Of a stretch of DNA of 64,000 nt, positions 26,265 to 35,843 are shown in pieces (the first letter of the stretch is position 1; the number at the start of each line of letters is the position of its first letter). Source of the stretch: Sphingomonas echinoides (lineage in GTDB: Bacteria; Pseudomonadota; Alphaproteobacteria; Sphingomonadales; Sphingomonadaceae); the NCBI RefSeq assembly GCF_029623395.1, contig NZ_JAPYKK010000004.1, positions 62,001-126,000 on the forward strand, written 5' to 3'. A program made the translations under genes and the position numbers. Under the pieces are notes generated by a model that made no database searches, was not told the DNA's origin, and saw only the letters and a list, made by a program, of their open reading frames with translations.

Positions 26265-27575
26265 ATGTCTGAGACTCTTTTCAGCGCCCAAGCCCCATCG
26301 CCGCTGGCGGAGCAGCTTCGTCCCCGGCGGATCGCCGACGTCATCGGCCAGGATCATCTGTTGGGGCCGACCGGACCGATCGGCCGGATGATCGCGGCCA
26401 GGCGCCTGAGTTCCTTCATTCTGTGGGGCCCGCCCGGGGTCGGAAAAACGACCATCTCCCGGCTCGTCGCCGCCGAGGTGGGGTATCGCTTCCTCCAGCT
26501 ATCGGCGGTGTCGACCGGCATTTCGGATCTGCGCAAGACCATGTCCGACGCCGCGAACCACCGCGATGCGTCGGGCACGTCGACGGTCGTCTTCGTGGAC
26601 GAATTGCACCGTTTTTCACGCCCGGTGCAGGATGCGCTGCTGCCCGCGGTCGAGGACGGGACGATCGTGCTGATCGGGGCGACCACGGAGAACCCGAGTT
26701 TCAGCCTCGTCGCCGCGCTCCTGTCGCGCGCGAAAGTCTACACGCTCAATCGTCTGGACCAGAACGGGTTGGGCCGCGTCGTCGACCGAGTCGAGGCGCA
26801 TATCGGGAAGCCGCTCCCGTTGACCGCGGAAGCGCGCGACGCGCTGGTCGAGATGGCCGACGGCGATGCGCGCTATCTGCTCGGCATGTGCGAAGAAATC
26901 CTGTCGTCCGGCGACATCGACCAGATGGATACGCCGACGCTCGCCGGATTGGTGCAGCGCCGCGCCCCGCTCTACGATCGCGGACAGGAGGAGCATTTCA
27001 ATCTCCTGAGCTGTTTCCACAAGAGTTTGCGGGGCAGCGACCCCGACGCCGCGCTCTACTGGGCGACGCGGATGCTGTCCGGCGGCGAGGATCCGACGGT
27101 TGTGTTCCGGCGGCTCGCCTGTGCCGCGTCCGAAGACGTCGGCATGGCCGATCCGCAGGCGCTCGTTCAGGTCATCACCGCATGGCAGGCATTCGAGCGG
27201 ATCGGGCTGCCGGAGGGGCGGCTCTTCATCGCGCAGGCGATCAACTATGTCGCGACCGCGCCGAAATCCAACGCGTCATATCTTGCGTACGACCGTGCCT
27301 ATGCGCTTGCCAGGTCGACGGGGTCGCTGCCCCCGCCGCGCCGCATTCTCAACGCGCCGACCAAGCTGATGAAGGAACTCGGCTATCACGAGGGCTATCG
27401 CTACGATCACGACCATCCCGATGCGTATGCGGGGCAGGACTTCTTCCCCGAAGCGCTGGCGGAGACGAAACCGGTCTTCTACGCGCCGAACGAGCGCGGC
27501 TTCGAGCGCGACGTCCGCAAGCGCCTGGAATTCTGGGCGCGGCGCAAACAGCAGGGGAAAGCGGACGAGGCCTGA
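26265..27575 (+). CDS. rarA: Replication-associated recombination protein RarA (MgsA)
   Basis: RarA is an AAA+ ATPase related to clamp loaders that acts at stalled replication forks. The 436-aa protein shows Walker A GPPGVGKTTISRL near residue 54, a Walker B DELHRF near residue 110, the sensor GATTENPSF, and the C-terminal RarA-specific domain with KSLRGSDPDAALYWATRMLS and ASEDVGMADPQAL. Length and layout match the family. The ATG at 26265 has a purine-rich GAAGGACGA before it. Confidence 0.96.
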   Translation: MSETLFSAQAPSPLAEQLRPRRIADVIGQDHLLGPTGPIGRMIAARRLSSFILWGPPGVGKTTISRLVAAEVGYRFLQLSAVSTGISDLRKTMSDAANHRDASGTSTVVFVDELHRFSRPVQDALLPAVEDGTIVLIGATTENPSFSLVAALLSRAKVYTLNRLDQNGLGRVVDRVEAHIGKPLPLTAEARDALVEMADGDARYLLGMCEEILSSGDIDQMDTPTLAGLVQRRAPLYDRGQEEHFNLLSCFHKSLRGSDPDAALYWATRMLSGGEDPTVVFRRLACAASEDVGMADPQALVQVITAWQAFERIGLPEGRLFIAQAINYVATAPKSNASYLAYDRAYALARSTGSLPPPRRILNAPTKLMKELGYHEGYRYDHDHPDAYAGQDFFPEALAETKPVFYAPNERGFERDVRKRLEFWARRKQQGKADEA

Positions 27576-27598
27576 ACCCCGCCCGATCGTCAATCAGG

Positions 27599-28720
27599 TC
27601 AGCGTACCGCGGTGTTCAGCCAATCCGCAATCACCCCGACGATGCGCGCGTTGTTCTTCTCCAGCATCATCAGATGCCCGTTGCCATGGATCCCCCGATC
27701 CTCGAGCCGCACCAGATCGACCGGCACCCCGGCCTGCTTCAGGAAGCGAGCGGTGCAATGGTCGTACGGCGCGTGATAGGACGCCTCGCCCACGACGATC
27801 ATGACCGGGACATGCGCCAGCCGCGGCAAGGTGCGCGGAGTCCCCGTCTGCAGCCAGCACGGGAGCAAGTCCCGCCCCTCGGCGCTGGGTTGCCGCGCAA
27901 TGCGCAGCTCGGACGGATCGGCGACCGCGGGCGCATAGGTGAGCGTGTCATAGGTCGGGCCCCACGGCCGCGTCATCTTCTCGGGCGTCTTGCCGTCGGC
28001 GGAAGCGGGATCATAGAATGGCGGGCCGTTCGGCTCGATCGCGACGACGGCACGCACCAGCTCGGGGACGTCGTCCGCGACCTCCCAGCCGAACGTGCCC
28101 GCGCGCGAATGCGTCAGCAGGATCGCCGGCCCGATCTTGTGGAGCAACGCCTCCAGCGCAGCGCGCACGACCGAGTCGATCCGCTCTCCGGGTGCGGTCA
28201 CGGTCGGTTGTTGCGAGGTGTAGAGCTGCTCGAACACCGGGTCGCCCACGCGCCCCGTGCCCGGCCATTGATCGTGCTTCTTGGTCTGCGGGACCGGCGA
28301 GCTGCGCTCCGGCGCGGTGAACAGCCGCTCCATCTGCGCGGCGGGGATCGTGGCGGCGGGGCCGTCGATCGCGGCATGATACGGTGATCGCCCACGCATC
28401 GGCTGGTCGACGATATAGACGGCATAGCCGCGCCGCAGCAGCAGGTCCGCCCACCCCTCGCGCCCGTCGGGCGTTCCGGTGAAGGCGGTGCCGTTCTGGT
28501 AATTGCCATGCACCAGCACGATCGGCGTCTTCTTGGTGCGCCGCGCGGGGACGCGATATTCCACATACATGCTGTCGACGCGCAGCATCGTCCCGCCCTG
28601 TTCCACGTCGCGCCCGCCGACATAGAAGCTCCCCTGCGTGGCGAGCGCGGGCGGCGCCGGACGATCAGGCGCCGCCGCAATCAACAGCGGCAACAGCAAT
28701 AGGGACAGGCATCGCATCAT
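27599..28720 (-). CDS. Exported alpha/beta hydrolase, esterase-713-like
   Basis: A 373-aa protein with a signal peptide (MMRCLSLLLLPLLIAAAPDR) and an alpha/beta hydrolase fold. It resembles esterase 713 of Alcaligenes: TPIVLVHGNYQNGTAFTGTP, GREGWADLLLRRGYAVYIVD, the nucleophile Ser205 in LLTHSRAGTFG (H-S-R-A-G instead of GxSxG), the acid Glu229 in AVVAIEPNGPP, and the catalytic His in HGNGHLMMLEKNN. This Ser-Glu-His triad is a family hallmark. The substrate is unknown. Its start overlaps the stop of the GH3 gene by four bases, so it is the last gene of the cupin-TonB-GH3 operon. Confidence 0.87.
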   Translation of the reverse strand: MMRCLSLLLLPLLIAAAPDRPAPPALATQGSFYVGGRDVEQGGTMLRVDSMYVEYRVPARRTKKTPIVLVHGNYQNGTAFTGTPDGREGWADLLLRRGYAVYIVDQPMRGRSPYHAAIDGPAATIPAAQMERLFTAPERSSPVPQTKKHDQWPGTGRVGDPVFEQLYTSQQPTVTAPGERIDSVVRAALEALLHKIGPAILLTHSRAGTFGWEVADDVPELVRAVVAIEPNGPPFYDPASADGKTPEKMTRPWGPTYDTLTYAPAVADPSELRIARQPSAEGRDLLPCWLQTGTPRTLPRLAHVPVMIVVGEASYHAPYDHCTARFLKQAGVPVDLVRLEDRGIHGNGHLMMLEKNNARIVGVIADWLNTAVR

Positions 28721-30696
28721 CGTGGTCCTTCCAGGGGCCGAAGCGGGGTGCCCGACAGCGTCAGGCCGAATCCGATCGGGAATAGCGGGCTCTGGCTGTC
28801 ATGCGGCACGTCGCCCGCTTGTGCATCCACCGCCGCCTCGGACGATGGGAGTTCGAACGGCAAGCGCCCTTCCGGTGCAACCCGTCCGGTCAGCGCATCC
28901 AGCAGCGCGGCGTCGCTCGCGCCGAAATCCGCCACCAGTCCGCCCGCGCGCGACAATAGCGGCGTCAGGATCGCCGGGCGATCCAGATAGACCACCGCGA
29001 TCGTCGGCACCTTGGCCGCCAGCTCCGTAAAGGTCCGCAGGGCGGGGTCGTCGGCGGCCCAGGACAGTCTGCCCTCATGCTGCTTGGCGCCATAATAATA
29101 TTGAGTATGTTCGCCGCGCCACGGCGCCGCCATGCGGATCACCGCACGCGCCGCGTCTTCCGGCCGCGCGACCGGAACCAGCCCGTGCGCCACCGCAACG
29201 GCGGGATCGACCCCGACGAGATAGACTCGCGTTCCGCTCGCCAGCCGGACGGCATCCGCCTTGAGCACCACCAGCGCGCGCGATTGCGCGCGCAGCCCTT
29301 CGGCACGGAAACCCGGCGCACCGACGATTCGCTCGGCCGCGGCGGGATCGACATAGGGGTTTTCGAACAGGCCCATGCGGAACTTGAGCGCGAGCATCCG
29401 CCGCACCGAAGCATCGATCCGCGCCAGCGGCAAACGCCCCGCGCGCACCGCAGCGGCGATCGGGCGCGCATCGGTCGTGCCCCCGAACTGGTCCACCCCC
29501 GCCGCGATCGCCCGCACGAAGCGGTCCTCGACCGTCACGGACTCCATGCCCCAGGCGGTCGAGAACCCCTCGCGCGTCGGAAGCGTCTTCGCCGGAAAGC
29601 CATCCCGACACAGCGGCCCGCAATCCCGCGTCACGCCCCAATCGGACAGCACGAAGCCGCCGAAGCGATACTGCCCGCGCAACAGATCGGTCAGCAGATA
29701 CGGACTGAACGCCGCCCCGACCGCGGGATGGCGCCCGTCGTTCCGTCCGGCAATCTTGACGATGGCATACGTGGGCATCACCCCCGTCACCCCGGCGGCG
29801 AACGCCCCGCGAAACGCGGCGGTGTGCAGCGCCAGCGTGCGATCGCTCAGCGCGGCATAGCGGCCGTACCAGCTATGCCCGTCATATCCCTTTTCCGACG
29901 CGCCATAGCCGACCCAATGCTTCACGACGGCGGACACGCCATCCGGCATCAGCCCGTTCGCGCCATGCTGGAAGCCGCGCACATACGCGCCGACCAGCCG
30001 CGAGACCCGGTCGGGATCTTCACCAAAGGTGCCGTTGATCCGCGACCAGCGCGGTTCGGTCGCAAGGTCGGCCATCGGCGACAGCGCCTGCTGGATCCCG
30101 GCGGCGCGATATTCCTGCCGCGCGATGTCGCCGAACCGCTCGACCAGCGCAGCATCGCCGATCGCGCCGAAGCCGGTGGCCTCGGGCCATTTCGAGAAAG
30201 CGACGCCCGCCACGCTCGCCCCGTCCAGCACCTGGAAATGGTTGCGCGGATCGGTGCTGATCGTCAGCGGCACCGCGATCCGCGCGCCCGCGGCGATGCC
30301 CTGCAGCGCGTTGTTCTGCTCGGCCAGCGTCCGGCCCGACGCCGCGAGCCGCGTGATCAGGCTGGTCATATGCCCATCCCGGATCAGCGCGGCCGCGGCC
30401 ACCGGATCATAACCGCGACCATCCGCCGCCAGCGGGGCGGCATCGTGCACCATCGTCCCCGCCTTTTCGTCGAGCGTCATCCGCCCGACGAGATCCGCCG
30501 CGCGCGCCGCGGGCGATCGCCGCCAGTCCTCGAACGGCGACAGCCGCCCGTCGCGATCGAGATCGCGAAAGCGCAGGCCGTGCCGCACCAGCACGGGGAC
30601 GTCGCGTTCCGCCAGCACGGGTTGGCGCTCCCCCGCCGCCGCGGGCGACGGCGCGAGCGACGCCGCGATCCCGACCAGCAGGATCGCGGCGCTCAC
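28717..30696 (-). CDS. Glycoside hydrolase family 3 protein (beta-glucosidase type), exported
   Basis: A 659-aa protein starting at GTG 30696 with a signal peptide (SAAILLVGIAASLAPSPAAA). Residues 45-56 (DLDRDGRLSPFE) form an EF-hand-like calcium loop. The GH3 core follows: MTLDEKAGTMVHDAAPLAAD, GVSAVVKHWVGYGASEKGYD, and the nucleophile Asp352 in GGFVLSDWGVTRDC. A second domain of the GH3 type follows at about residues 470-655. GH3 enzymes cut terminal beta-sugars, most often glucose or xylose. It lies 23 bases downstream of the TonB receptor and overlaps the esterase gene, which suggests a polysaccharide/glycoside uptake unit. Confidence 0.93.
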   Translation of the reverse strand: MSAAILLVGIAASLAPSPAAAGERQPVLAERDVPVLVRHGLRFRDLDRDGRLSPFEDWRRSPAARAADLVGRMTLDEKAGTMVHDAAPLAADGRGYDPVAAAALIRDGHMTSLITRLAASGRTLAEQNNALQGIAAGARIAVPLTISTDPRNHFQVLDGASVAGVAFSKWPEATGFGAIGDAALVERFGDIARQEYRAAGIQQALSPMADLATEPRWSRINGTFGEDPDRVSRLVGAYVRGFQHGANGLMPDGVSAVVKHWVGYGASEKGYDGHSWYGRYAALSDRTLALHTAAFRGAFAAGVTGVMPTYAIVKIAGRNDGRHPAVGAAFSPYLLTDLLRGQYRFGGFVLSDWGVTRDCGPLCRDGFPAKTLPTREGFSTAWGMESVTVEDRFVRAIAAGVDQFGGTTDARPIAAAVRAGRLPLARIDASVRRMLALKFRMGLFENPYVDPAAAERIVGAPGFRAEGLRAQSRALVVLKADAVRLASGTRVYLVGVDPAVAVAHGLVPVARPEDAARAVIRMAAPWRGEHTQYYYGAKQHEGRLSWAADDPALRTFTELAAKVPTIAVVYLDRPAILTPLLSRAGGLVADFGASDAALLDALTGRVAPEGRLPFELPSSEAAVDAQAGDVPHDSQSPLFPIGFGLTLSGTPLRPLEGPR

Positions 30697-30719
30697 CCGA
30701 GCGCTTGGGGTCCGCCCGA

Positions 30720-33146
30720 TCAGAACCGTGCCCCGAACGTCACCCCGGCATAGCGATCCGCATCCTTGCTGTAATTGGCGATGAGATCGGACGGCGTGGC
30801 GGTGGTGGCCAGCAGCGAATTGTGGCTGATGGACGTCAGGTAGTTGGTATCGAACAGGTTCTTGACGAAGACGGTTAGCGAATAGCGCTTGTCCTCGGTC
30901 TGCACGCCGACCGCCAGATCGACCAGCGTGTAGGACGGCTGGCCGAGCAGCGGATCCTGCTCGAGCGAGAAGTTCTGCGCGCTCTGGAAGTTGATCGCAG
31001 TCTGGACGAAGCCGGTCAGCGAAGTCCCGGGGATCACGTCCTCATAGCGCGGCGTGATGTTGATGCGGTAGCGCGGCGATGCCGGCAGCGTGCCGTTGCG
31101 CACGTCCTGCAACGGACCCGACGTCACCGTCGTGCCGCCCACCACCGATCGACGGCGATAGCATTGGTTGACCGGGAAGTTGCCGGTCAGGATCGGAGCC
31201 GCTCCCTGGAACTGCAACGCGCAGTTGAGCCCGTCGATATCCGCCGTCGCCTTGGCATAAGTGAACGACGCGTTGACCGTGAAGGCGTCGACCGGGCGCA
31301 TCACCGCCTCGATCTCGAACCCCTTGCTCTGCGACGAACCCGCATTCGTCGTGACGAACTGGGTGACGCCGGTCGCCGGGTCGGACCGGTTGGCCTGCAC
31401 CTGCAAGTTGCTGTAATCCGAGAGGAACAGCGCAACGTTCAGGCTGAGCGAGCGATCGCTTGTCTGGCCCTTGAAGCCGATTTCATAGGCGTTGACATAT
31501 TCGGGCTGGATCGGCGCCTGGTTGGCGAAGTTCGCCGTGATCTCGGTGTCGAAGCCCGGTCCCTTGTACCCGCGCGAATACGATCCGTAGAGCTGCGCGC
31601 GGCGGCTGAATTCATACTGCAGCCCGGCCTTCCCCGTAACCGCGGTATCCCGCACGCGCTGGCTGCCCGAGACAGGGCCGCTGCCCGGGAACAGCACTTC
31701 CCCGGTCGTCACCGGCGAGACGCGAACGCCGCGCACCGCGACCGTTTCGCGCTGAACGCGCACGCCGCCGAGCAGCTTCAGCCCGCCGACGATGCGATAA
31801 TCCACCTGGCCGAACGCCGCGATGCTCTCGCCGTCGAGATGCGCGTCGCTGCGGGCCGACTGTACCACCGAGGTTCCCGTACAGGGCTGGCCGATGACGC
31901 CCGCCGAACAGGTCGCGCGGCGCCGGGTGAAGTCGCGGTCGATGTTGAGATCGGAATAGAACAGCCCCGCGACGTAGTTGAGGTCATGCTGGCCGCTGGA
32001 CGACAGCCGCAGCTCCTGCGTGAAGTTGCCGAGCCCGACCCCGCCGCCACCAAGCGGCCAATGCGCATAGGCGAAGCTGGGGCTGACGAAACGCACCGGC
32101 TGCGACGGAATGCGATCGACCGACTGGTTCGCGTCGAGCTGATAATCCTGATAGGCCGAGATCGACGTCAGCGTCGCCGCGCCAAGATCCCAATCCGCCT
32201 GCAAGGATGCCGTCGTCTGGCGCGAATCGCCGAAGGTCAGCGTCTCGTCGTTGATGCTGCGGTTGCGGCGCGAGGCGACCACGGGGGCGGTCAACTGCGC
32301 GATCACCGGGTTTACCGCGCTGATCAGAACCTGCGCGCAGCAATCCGCCTTGGTATCGCGATGATCGACCGTCAGCCGGAAATTGAGGTCGGGGGTCGCA
32401 TCCCAGTCGAGCTTGCCGCGCAAGCCCCAGCTTTCGGAGCCATTGACCTTCGAGTCCGTCGCATAATTATACGTGATGCCGCCGACGTTGTTGTAAAAGC
32501 CGGTCAGGCGGGCCCGCAACGTATCGCTGATCGGGCCGGAAACCGTGCCGCGCGCGCGATATTCCTGATGCTCCGCCACCGTCACGTCGCCGCGCGCGGT
32601 CAAGGTAGATGATGGCCGCGCGGTCGTGATGTTGAGGACGCCCGCGGTCGCGTTGCGACCGAACAGCGTACCCTGCGGCCCGCGGAGCACTTCGACGCGT
32701 TCCAGATCGGCGAAATCGGCAAAGCCCTGCGCCTGCCGCGCGGCAACCACGCCGTCGACGACCACTGCCACTGCGGATTCGACGCCCTGGCTGAACAACT
32801 GCGTGCCGATGCCACGAATCCGGAACGTCGTGTTCGACGGGTTGGTACCCTGCTGGAAAGTGAGCGAGGGGACGGCCTGAACCAGGCTCTGCGTATCGTT
32901 GATCTGGCGGCTCTGCAGCGCATCGGCGCTGAGCGCGGTCACCGCGAGCGGAACATCCTGCAAGCGTTCGGAGCGCTTTTGCGCGGTCACGACGATATCG
33001 CTGCCCTGGCTTTCCGCCTCTTCTGCCGGTGCGGCGGGCGCAACCTGCTGATCCTGGAGCGGCGCGGTCTCGACAGTTTGCGCCTGCGCGCTCGCAGGCA
33101 TGGCCAAGGCAAACGCCAACGCGGCCGTTGAAATCCGGTACTTCAT
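30720..33146 (-). CDS. TonB-dependent receptor (outer membrane)
   Basis: An 808-aa outer-membrane transporter. It has a signal peptide (MKYRISTAALAFALAMPASA), an N-terminal TonB-box/plug (DIVVTAQKRSERLQDVPLAV then TQSLVQAVPSLTFQQGTNPS and GPQGTLFGRNATAGVLNITT), and a long beta-barrel ending in aromatic GVTFGARF, as expected for outer-membrane insertion. The plug resembles sphingomonad receptors for carbohydrates or siderophore-like substrates. Its ligand is probably a sugar because a GH3 gene follows by 23 bases, but that is an inference. A 160-base gap separates it from the cupin gene upstream. Confidence 0.96.
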   Translation of the reverse strand: MKYRISTAALAFALAMPASAQAQTVETAPLQDQQVAPAAPAEEAESQGSDIVVTAQKRSERLQDVPLAVTALSADALQSRQINDTQSLVQAVPSLTFQQGTNPSNTTFRIRGIGTQLFSQGVESAVAVVVDGVVAARQAQGFADFADLERVEVLRGPQGTLFGRNATAGVLNITTARPSSTLTARGDVTVAEHQEYRARGTVSGPISDTLRARLTGFYNNVGGITYNYATDSKVNGSESWGLRGKLDWDATPDLNFRLTVDHRDTKADCCAQVLISAVNPVIAQLTAPVVASRRNRSINDETLTFGDSRQTTASLQADWDLGAATLTSISAYQDYQLDANQSVDRIPSQPVRFVSPSFAYAHWPLGGGGVGLGNFTQELRLSSSGQHDLNYVAGLFYSDLNIDRDFTRRRATCSAGVIGQPCTGTSVVQSARSDAHLDGESIAAFGQVDYRIVGGLKLLGGVRVQRETVAVRGVRVSPVTTGEVLFPGSGPVSGSQRVRDTAVTGKAGLQYEFSRRAQLYGSYSRGYKGPGFDTEITANFANQAPIQPEYVNAYEIGFKGQTSDRSLSLNVALFLSDYSNLQVQANRSDPATGVTQFVTTNAGSSQSKGFEIEAVMRPVDAFTVNASFTYAKATADIDGLNCALQFQGAAPILTGNFPVNQCYRRRSVVGGTTVTSGPLQDVRNGTLPASPRYRINITPRYEDVIPGTSLTGFVQTAINFQSAQNFSLEQDPLLGQPSYTLVDLAVGVQTEDKRYSLTVFVKNLFDTNYLTSISHNSLLATTATPSDLIANYSKDADRYAGVTFGARF

Positions 33147-33306
33147 TCCAATCCCCTGTTTTATCTGATCGTCTGCGCGGCTGTTACCGGCAGGCGTTAC
33201 ACACCCTGATGTCTTTTATGTTTTCGGTATTCCGGATCTCGTCTTTCGATCGTCCGGGGTCCGGACGAACCGCGACTGTCTCGATCCACAGACAGTCGAA
33301 TTCTGA

Positions 33307-33747
33307 TTATTTTTCCGGCAGATCGACTTCGATGAACACTGCCGGGGTCGTGCCGCGGTTCAGCAAGGCATGCGCATGCGTGAAGCTCGCGTTGGAAGCC
33401 CCCGCGTCCAAGGTGCGCGGCGTATCGTTCCCCGCGACATATTCGGTCAGCGTGCCGCTCAGCACGTAGGATACCGAGGGCCGGTCGACATGCGGATGCA
33501 TTGGCAAGGCGCCGCCGGGAAGGATGGTGACCTTGCGCATCCGCAGCGTCCTGCCGTGCGTCATTGCGAAGTCTGGCGCCAGCGGCACCGCTGCGGTCTC
33601 GACGTTCGAAACCCCCGTCTTTTCTTTGGGCAGCCCTTGCGCGACGACGACGCCGAGCGACACGAAGGAAAGGACGATGACCCAGGCCGCGCCACAGATG
33701 GCGAGCCCCCCGCGCATTCCCAAGCCAGGATAAGACCCCACGCGCAT
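33307..33747 (-). CDS. Membrane-anchored cupin-domain protein
   Basis: A 146-aa protein that begins with a hydrophobic segment (GGLAICGAAWVIVLSFVSLG, an anchor or signal) followed by a cupin barrel: VTILPGGALPMHPHVDRPSV, with the metal-binding His residues, then SYVLSGTLTEYVAGNDTPRT and HAHALLNRGTTPAVFIEVDL. The ATG at 33747 was chosen because upstream codons are not cupin-like. Cupins of this type bind a metal or small ligand in the periplasm; the role here is unknown. It precedes the TonB receptor and lies downstream of the shared regulatory module at 33898-33948. Confidence 0.85.
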   Translation of the reverse strand: MRVGSYPGLGMRGGLAICGAAWVIVLSFVSLGVVVAQGLPKEKTGVSNVETAAVPLAPDFAMTHGRTLRMRKVTILPGGALPMHPHVDRPSVSYVLSGTLTEYVAGNDTPRTLDAGASNASFTHAHALLNRGTTPAVFIEVDLPEK

Positions 33748-34069
33748 ACATCCCCCTATCCCGACCGTTTCATAGATGCCGCGATGTTCGCCCGCGCATC
33801 GAGACGAGACCCTGTCTCGTCGGTGCGTGGATGGGCTCAAGGATCGTGGGACGGCGATCGGTCTCGCTCGTCACCGCAGTGCTAGCGCTTGATCCACATC
33901 TAGATCAAAAACTATATTTTTATAGTTTGCCATGCCGGATCGGCATGGAAGCGCGACGGGCTCGATCGGTTGAATTCGTGGTGGCCTAATCGTTTCAGAG
34001 TCGCACGTTCGCGCCCCACCGCGCCTCAAGAAAGGCGCGCTGGTTGTGACGTCCGCGCCCTAACCGCGG
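33748..34069. other. Intergenic region with no gene; holds the shared regulatory module
   Basis: This 322-base stretch has no convincing reading frame. It contains the composite site described at 33898-33948. The 150 bases between that site and the cupin start are G/C-rich with no strong hairpin. Confidence 0.7.
33898..33948 (-). promoter_or_regulatory. Composite LysR-type site upstream of the cupin-TonB-GH3 operon
   Basis: The plus strand reads ATCTAGATCAAAAAC at 33898-33912 (on the minus strand GTTTTTGATCTAGAT, with TTGATC as a possible -35). The perfect palindrome CCATGCCG-GAT-CGGCATGG lies at 33930-33948. The palindrome contains T-N11-A, the LysR consensus, and its centre lies 41 bases from the far end of the box. 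The same spacing recurs at 51229-51278. If TTGATC is the -35, the palindrome centre falls near -66, the usual LysR activation site. The -10 is weak. Confidence 0.72.
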
Positions 34070-35449
34070 TCAGACGAGCGAGATTTTTCGGGGTGCTCCC
34101 GGGCCGATCAACGCCCCAAGCAGGTTCAGTCCGCGTTCGAGCCGATCGCGCGCCAGCATGCCACCAATCGACACCCGCAGCGCTGGCCCCGCCGCCGCCC
34201 GATCGACCGCGAAGGCATCGCCCGGAATGGCCGAGATGCCGTGCGGCCGAAGCGCTTGCGCAATCGGCGCGGCATCCACGTCCCGCGGCAGCGGCACCCA
34301 TAGATGATAGCCGTCCGCATGTGCACGAAAACTGTCGTCCGGCAGGCACTTGCCGACCAGCGCCTGCCGCACGCGCGCCTCCGCGCGAACCTCGCCGACC
34401 AGCCGCGCGAAGGTATCGTCGCCGGCCCAGCTGGCGACCACCGCCGCATTGAGCGGCGGCGCCATGATCGCCGTCTCGTGCATGTCCGCTGCGAGCCGCC
34501 AGGCCTTGGCGATGTCCGGCGCGCGCAGCCACGCCACGCGCAACCCCGGCGAAAGGATCTTCGAGACGCTCGATATATGCCACGTCATCTCCGGGGCGAA
34601 CGCCGCGATCGGCGGCAACGGCGATTCGGGGAGCAAGCCATAGGCATCGTCCTCGATCACCATCAGCCCGCGACGCTGCGCCACCGCGGCAATCGCCTTG
34701 CGCCGATCGAGGCCGATCGTGGCGGTGGTCGGGTTGTCGTTCGTCGGCACCAGATAGACGGCGCGCACGTCTTCGGCGGCACAGGCGGCGTCCAGCGCAT
34801 CGGGATCGATCCCTTCCGCATCGGCATGGACCGCCAGCAAGCTCACGCCATACCGCCGCGCAAGCGAGAGGAGACCGGGATAGACGAAGCCCGAAACGAC
34901 CAGCCGGTCCCCCGCCTTCAGCTCGACACTGAAGATCGCGTGCAGCGCATGCTGCCCCCCTGCCGCGACCAGCACCGAATCCTCATGCGCCGCGACCCCG
35001 CGTCGCCGGAGAAGATTCGCCCCGGCCTCGCGCACGGGCGGCATGCCACCGCTCTGCTGATATTGCAGCGCGGCGCCGCCGTCGGACGCCAGCAGCGCCC
35101 CCGCGGTCTTGCGGAACGCATCCGCAAGCGATCCACCGACGACCAGCGGCGGTGCATTCATCCCTGGATCGTCGTGATCCACGCCACTTGGAGACGGCGC
35201 CTGCCGCTTGTCCTTTACAAAGCTGCCACGCCGGCCTTCGCCCTCGATCAGCCCGACGCGCTGCGCTTCTCCATAAGCGCGCGTGACCGTCGTCAGGTCG
35301 ACGCCAAGCGTTTCGGCCAGCACGCGCTGCGGCGGGAGGCGATCCCCCGCGCTCAAGGTCCCCGCCGCGATGTCGCGGGCCAGCGCCTGCGCGATCGCGA
35401 GATACTTCGGCCCGGCGAGCGCCGCGAGATCGGGTTTCCACGTTTGCAT
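34070..35449 (-). CDS. MocR-type transcriptional regulator (GntR + aminotransferase fold), first copy
   Basis: A 459-aa protein with an N-terminal GntR winged helix (residues 13-80: YLAIAQALARDIAAGTLSAG, DRLPPQRVLAETLGVDLTTV) and a fold-type I PLP aminotransferase domain. PLP-site residues can be seen: PTNDNPTTATIGLDRRKAI, the ISSVSKILSPGLRVAWLRAP lysine, and a C-terminal domain. MocR proteins sense PLP or amino compounds and regulate neighbours. It lies downstream of the DUF983/hypothetical genes and about 2.3 kb from a second MocR protein. The target is unknown. Confidence 0.93.
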   Translation of the reverse strand: MQTWKPDLAALAGPKYLAIAQALARDIAAGTLSAGDRLPPQRVLAETLGVDLTTVTRAYGEAQRVGLIEGEGRRGSFVKDKRQAPSPSGVDHDDPGMNAPPLVVGGSLADAFRKTAGALLASDGGAALQYQQSGGMPPVREAGANLLRRRGVAAHEDSVLVAAGGQHALHAIFSVELKAGDRLVVSGFVYPGLLSLARRYGVSLLAVHADAEGIDPDALDAACAAEDVRAVYLVPTNDNPTTATIGLDRRKAIAAVAQRRGLMVIEDDAYGLLPESPLPPIAAFAPEMTWHISSVSKILSPGLRVAWLRAPDIAKAWRLAADMHETAIMAPPLNAAVVASWAGDDTFARLVGEVRAEARVRQALVGKCLPDDSFRAHADGYHLWVPLPRDVDAAPIAQALRPHGISAIPGDAFAVDRAAAGPALRVSIGGMLARDRLERGLNLLGALIGPGAPRKISLV

Positions 35450-35510
35450 GTAAATTTCTTACCCGATTACCCATACAATGACCAGCGACGCGCCCGAAAA
35501 ACGCGATCCG

Positions 35511-35843
35511 TCAGTCGCGATGCTGCTGGAACATCTCCTTGCCGGATAGCGCCGCCCGCGCGATCTCGCCAGCATCGTGCGCCGCGAGCGAGTCCCCATG
35601 CGCGACCGCTTCCCAGAAGGTTTCGTCGGCATAGCATCGCAGCGCGCGCTCGAGCCGCGCGACCTGTGCGGAAGCGGCGGACACCGCCTGAAGCGCGGCC
35701 TGGACTTCGGCGAAATCGTCGCCCCCGCCGCGCCGCACGATTCCGGCGTCGACGTGTCGTCCGCTGCGCTCCAACACGTCGGCCGCGGCCCGTCGCGCTG
35801 CGGCGACATGGTCCGTCGCCCGGTGCTCAATCGTCAAAGACAT
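35511..35843 (-). CDS. Hypothetical protein, helical, 110 aa
   Basis: I do not recognise this protein. It is soluble, alanine-rich and mainly helical (for example TDHVAAARRAAADVLERSGR, AALQAVSAASAQVARLERAL), without transmembrane segments. The ATG at 35843 (MSLTIEHRATDH) was chosen; a longer start six codons upstream also exists. Its start overlaps the DUF983 gene end by 17 bases, so it is likely in one transcript with it. Confidence 0.65.
   Translation of the reverse strand: MSLTIEHRATDHVAAARRAAADVLERSGRHVDAGIVRRGGGDDFAEVQAALQAVSAASAQVARLERALRCYADETFWEAVAHGDSLAAHDAGEIARAALSGKEMFQQHRD

Noticed and set aside
26423..28387. Long plus-strand frame through rarA and the esterase gene
   Set aside because: A frame-shifted shadow of rarA and the antisense of the esterase; it has no recognisable motif.
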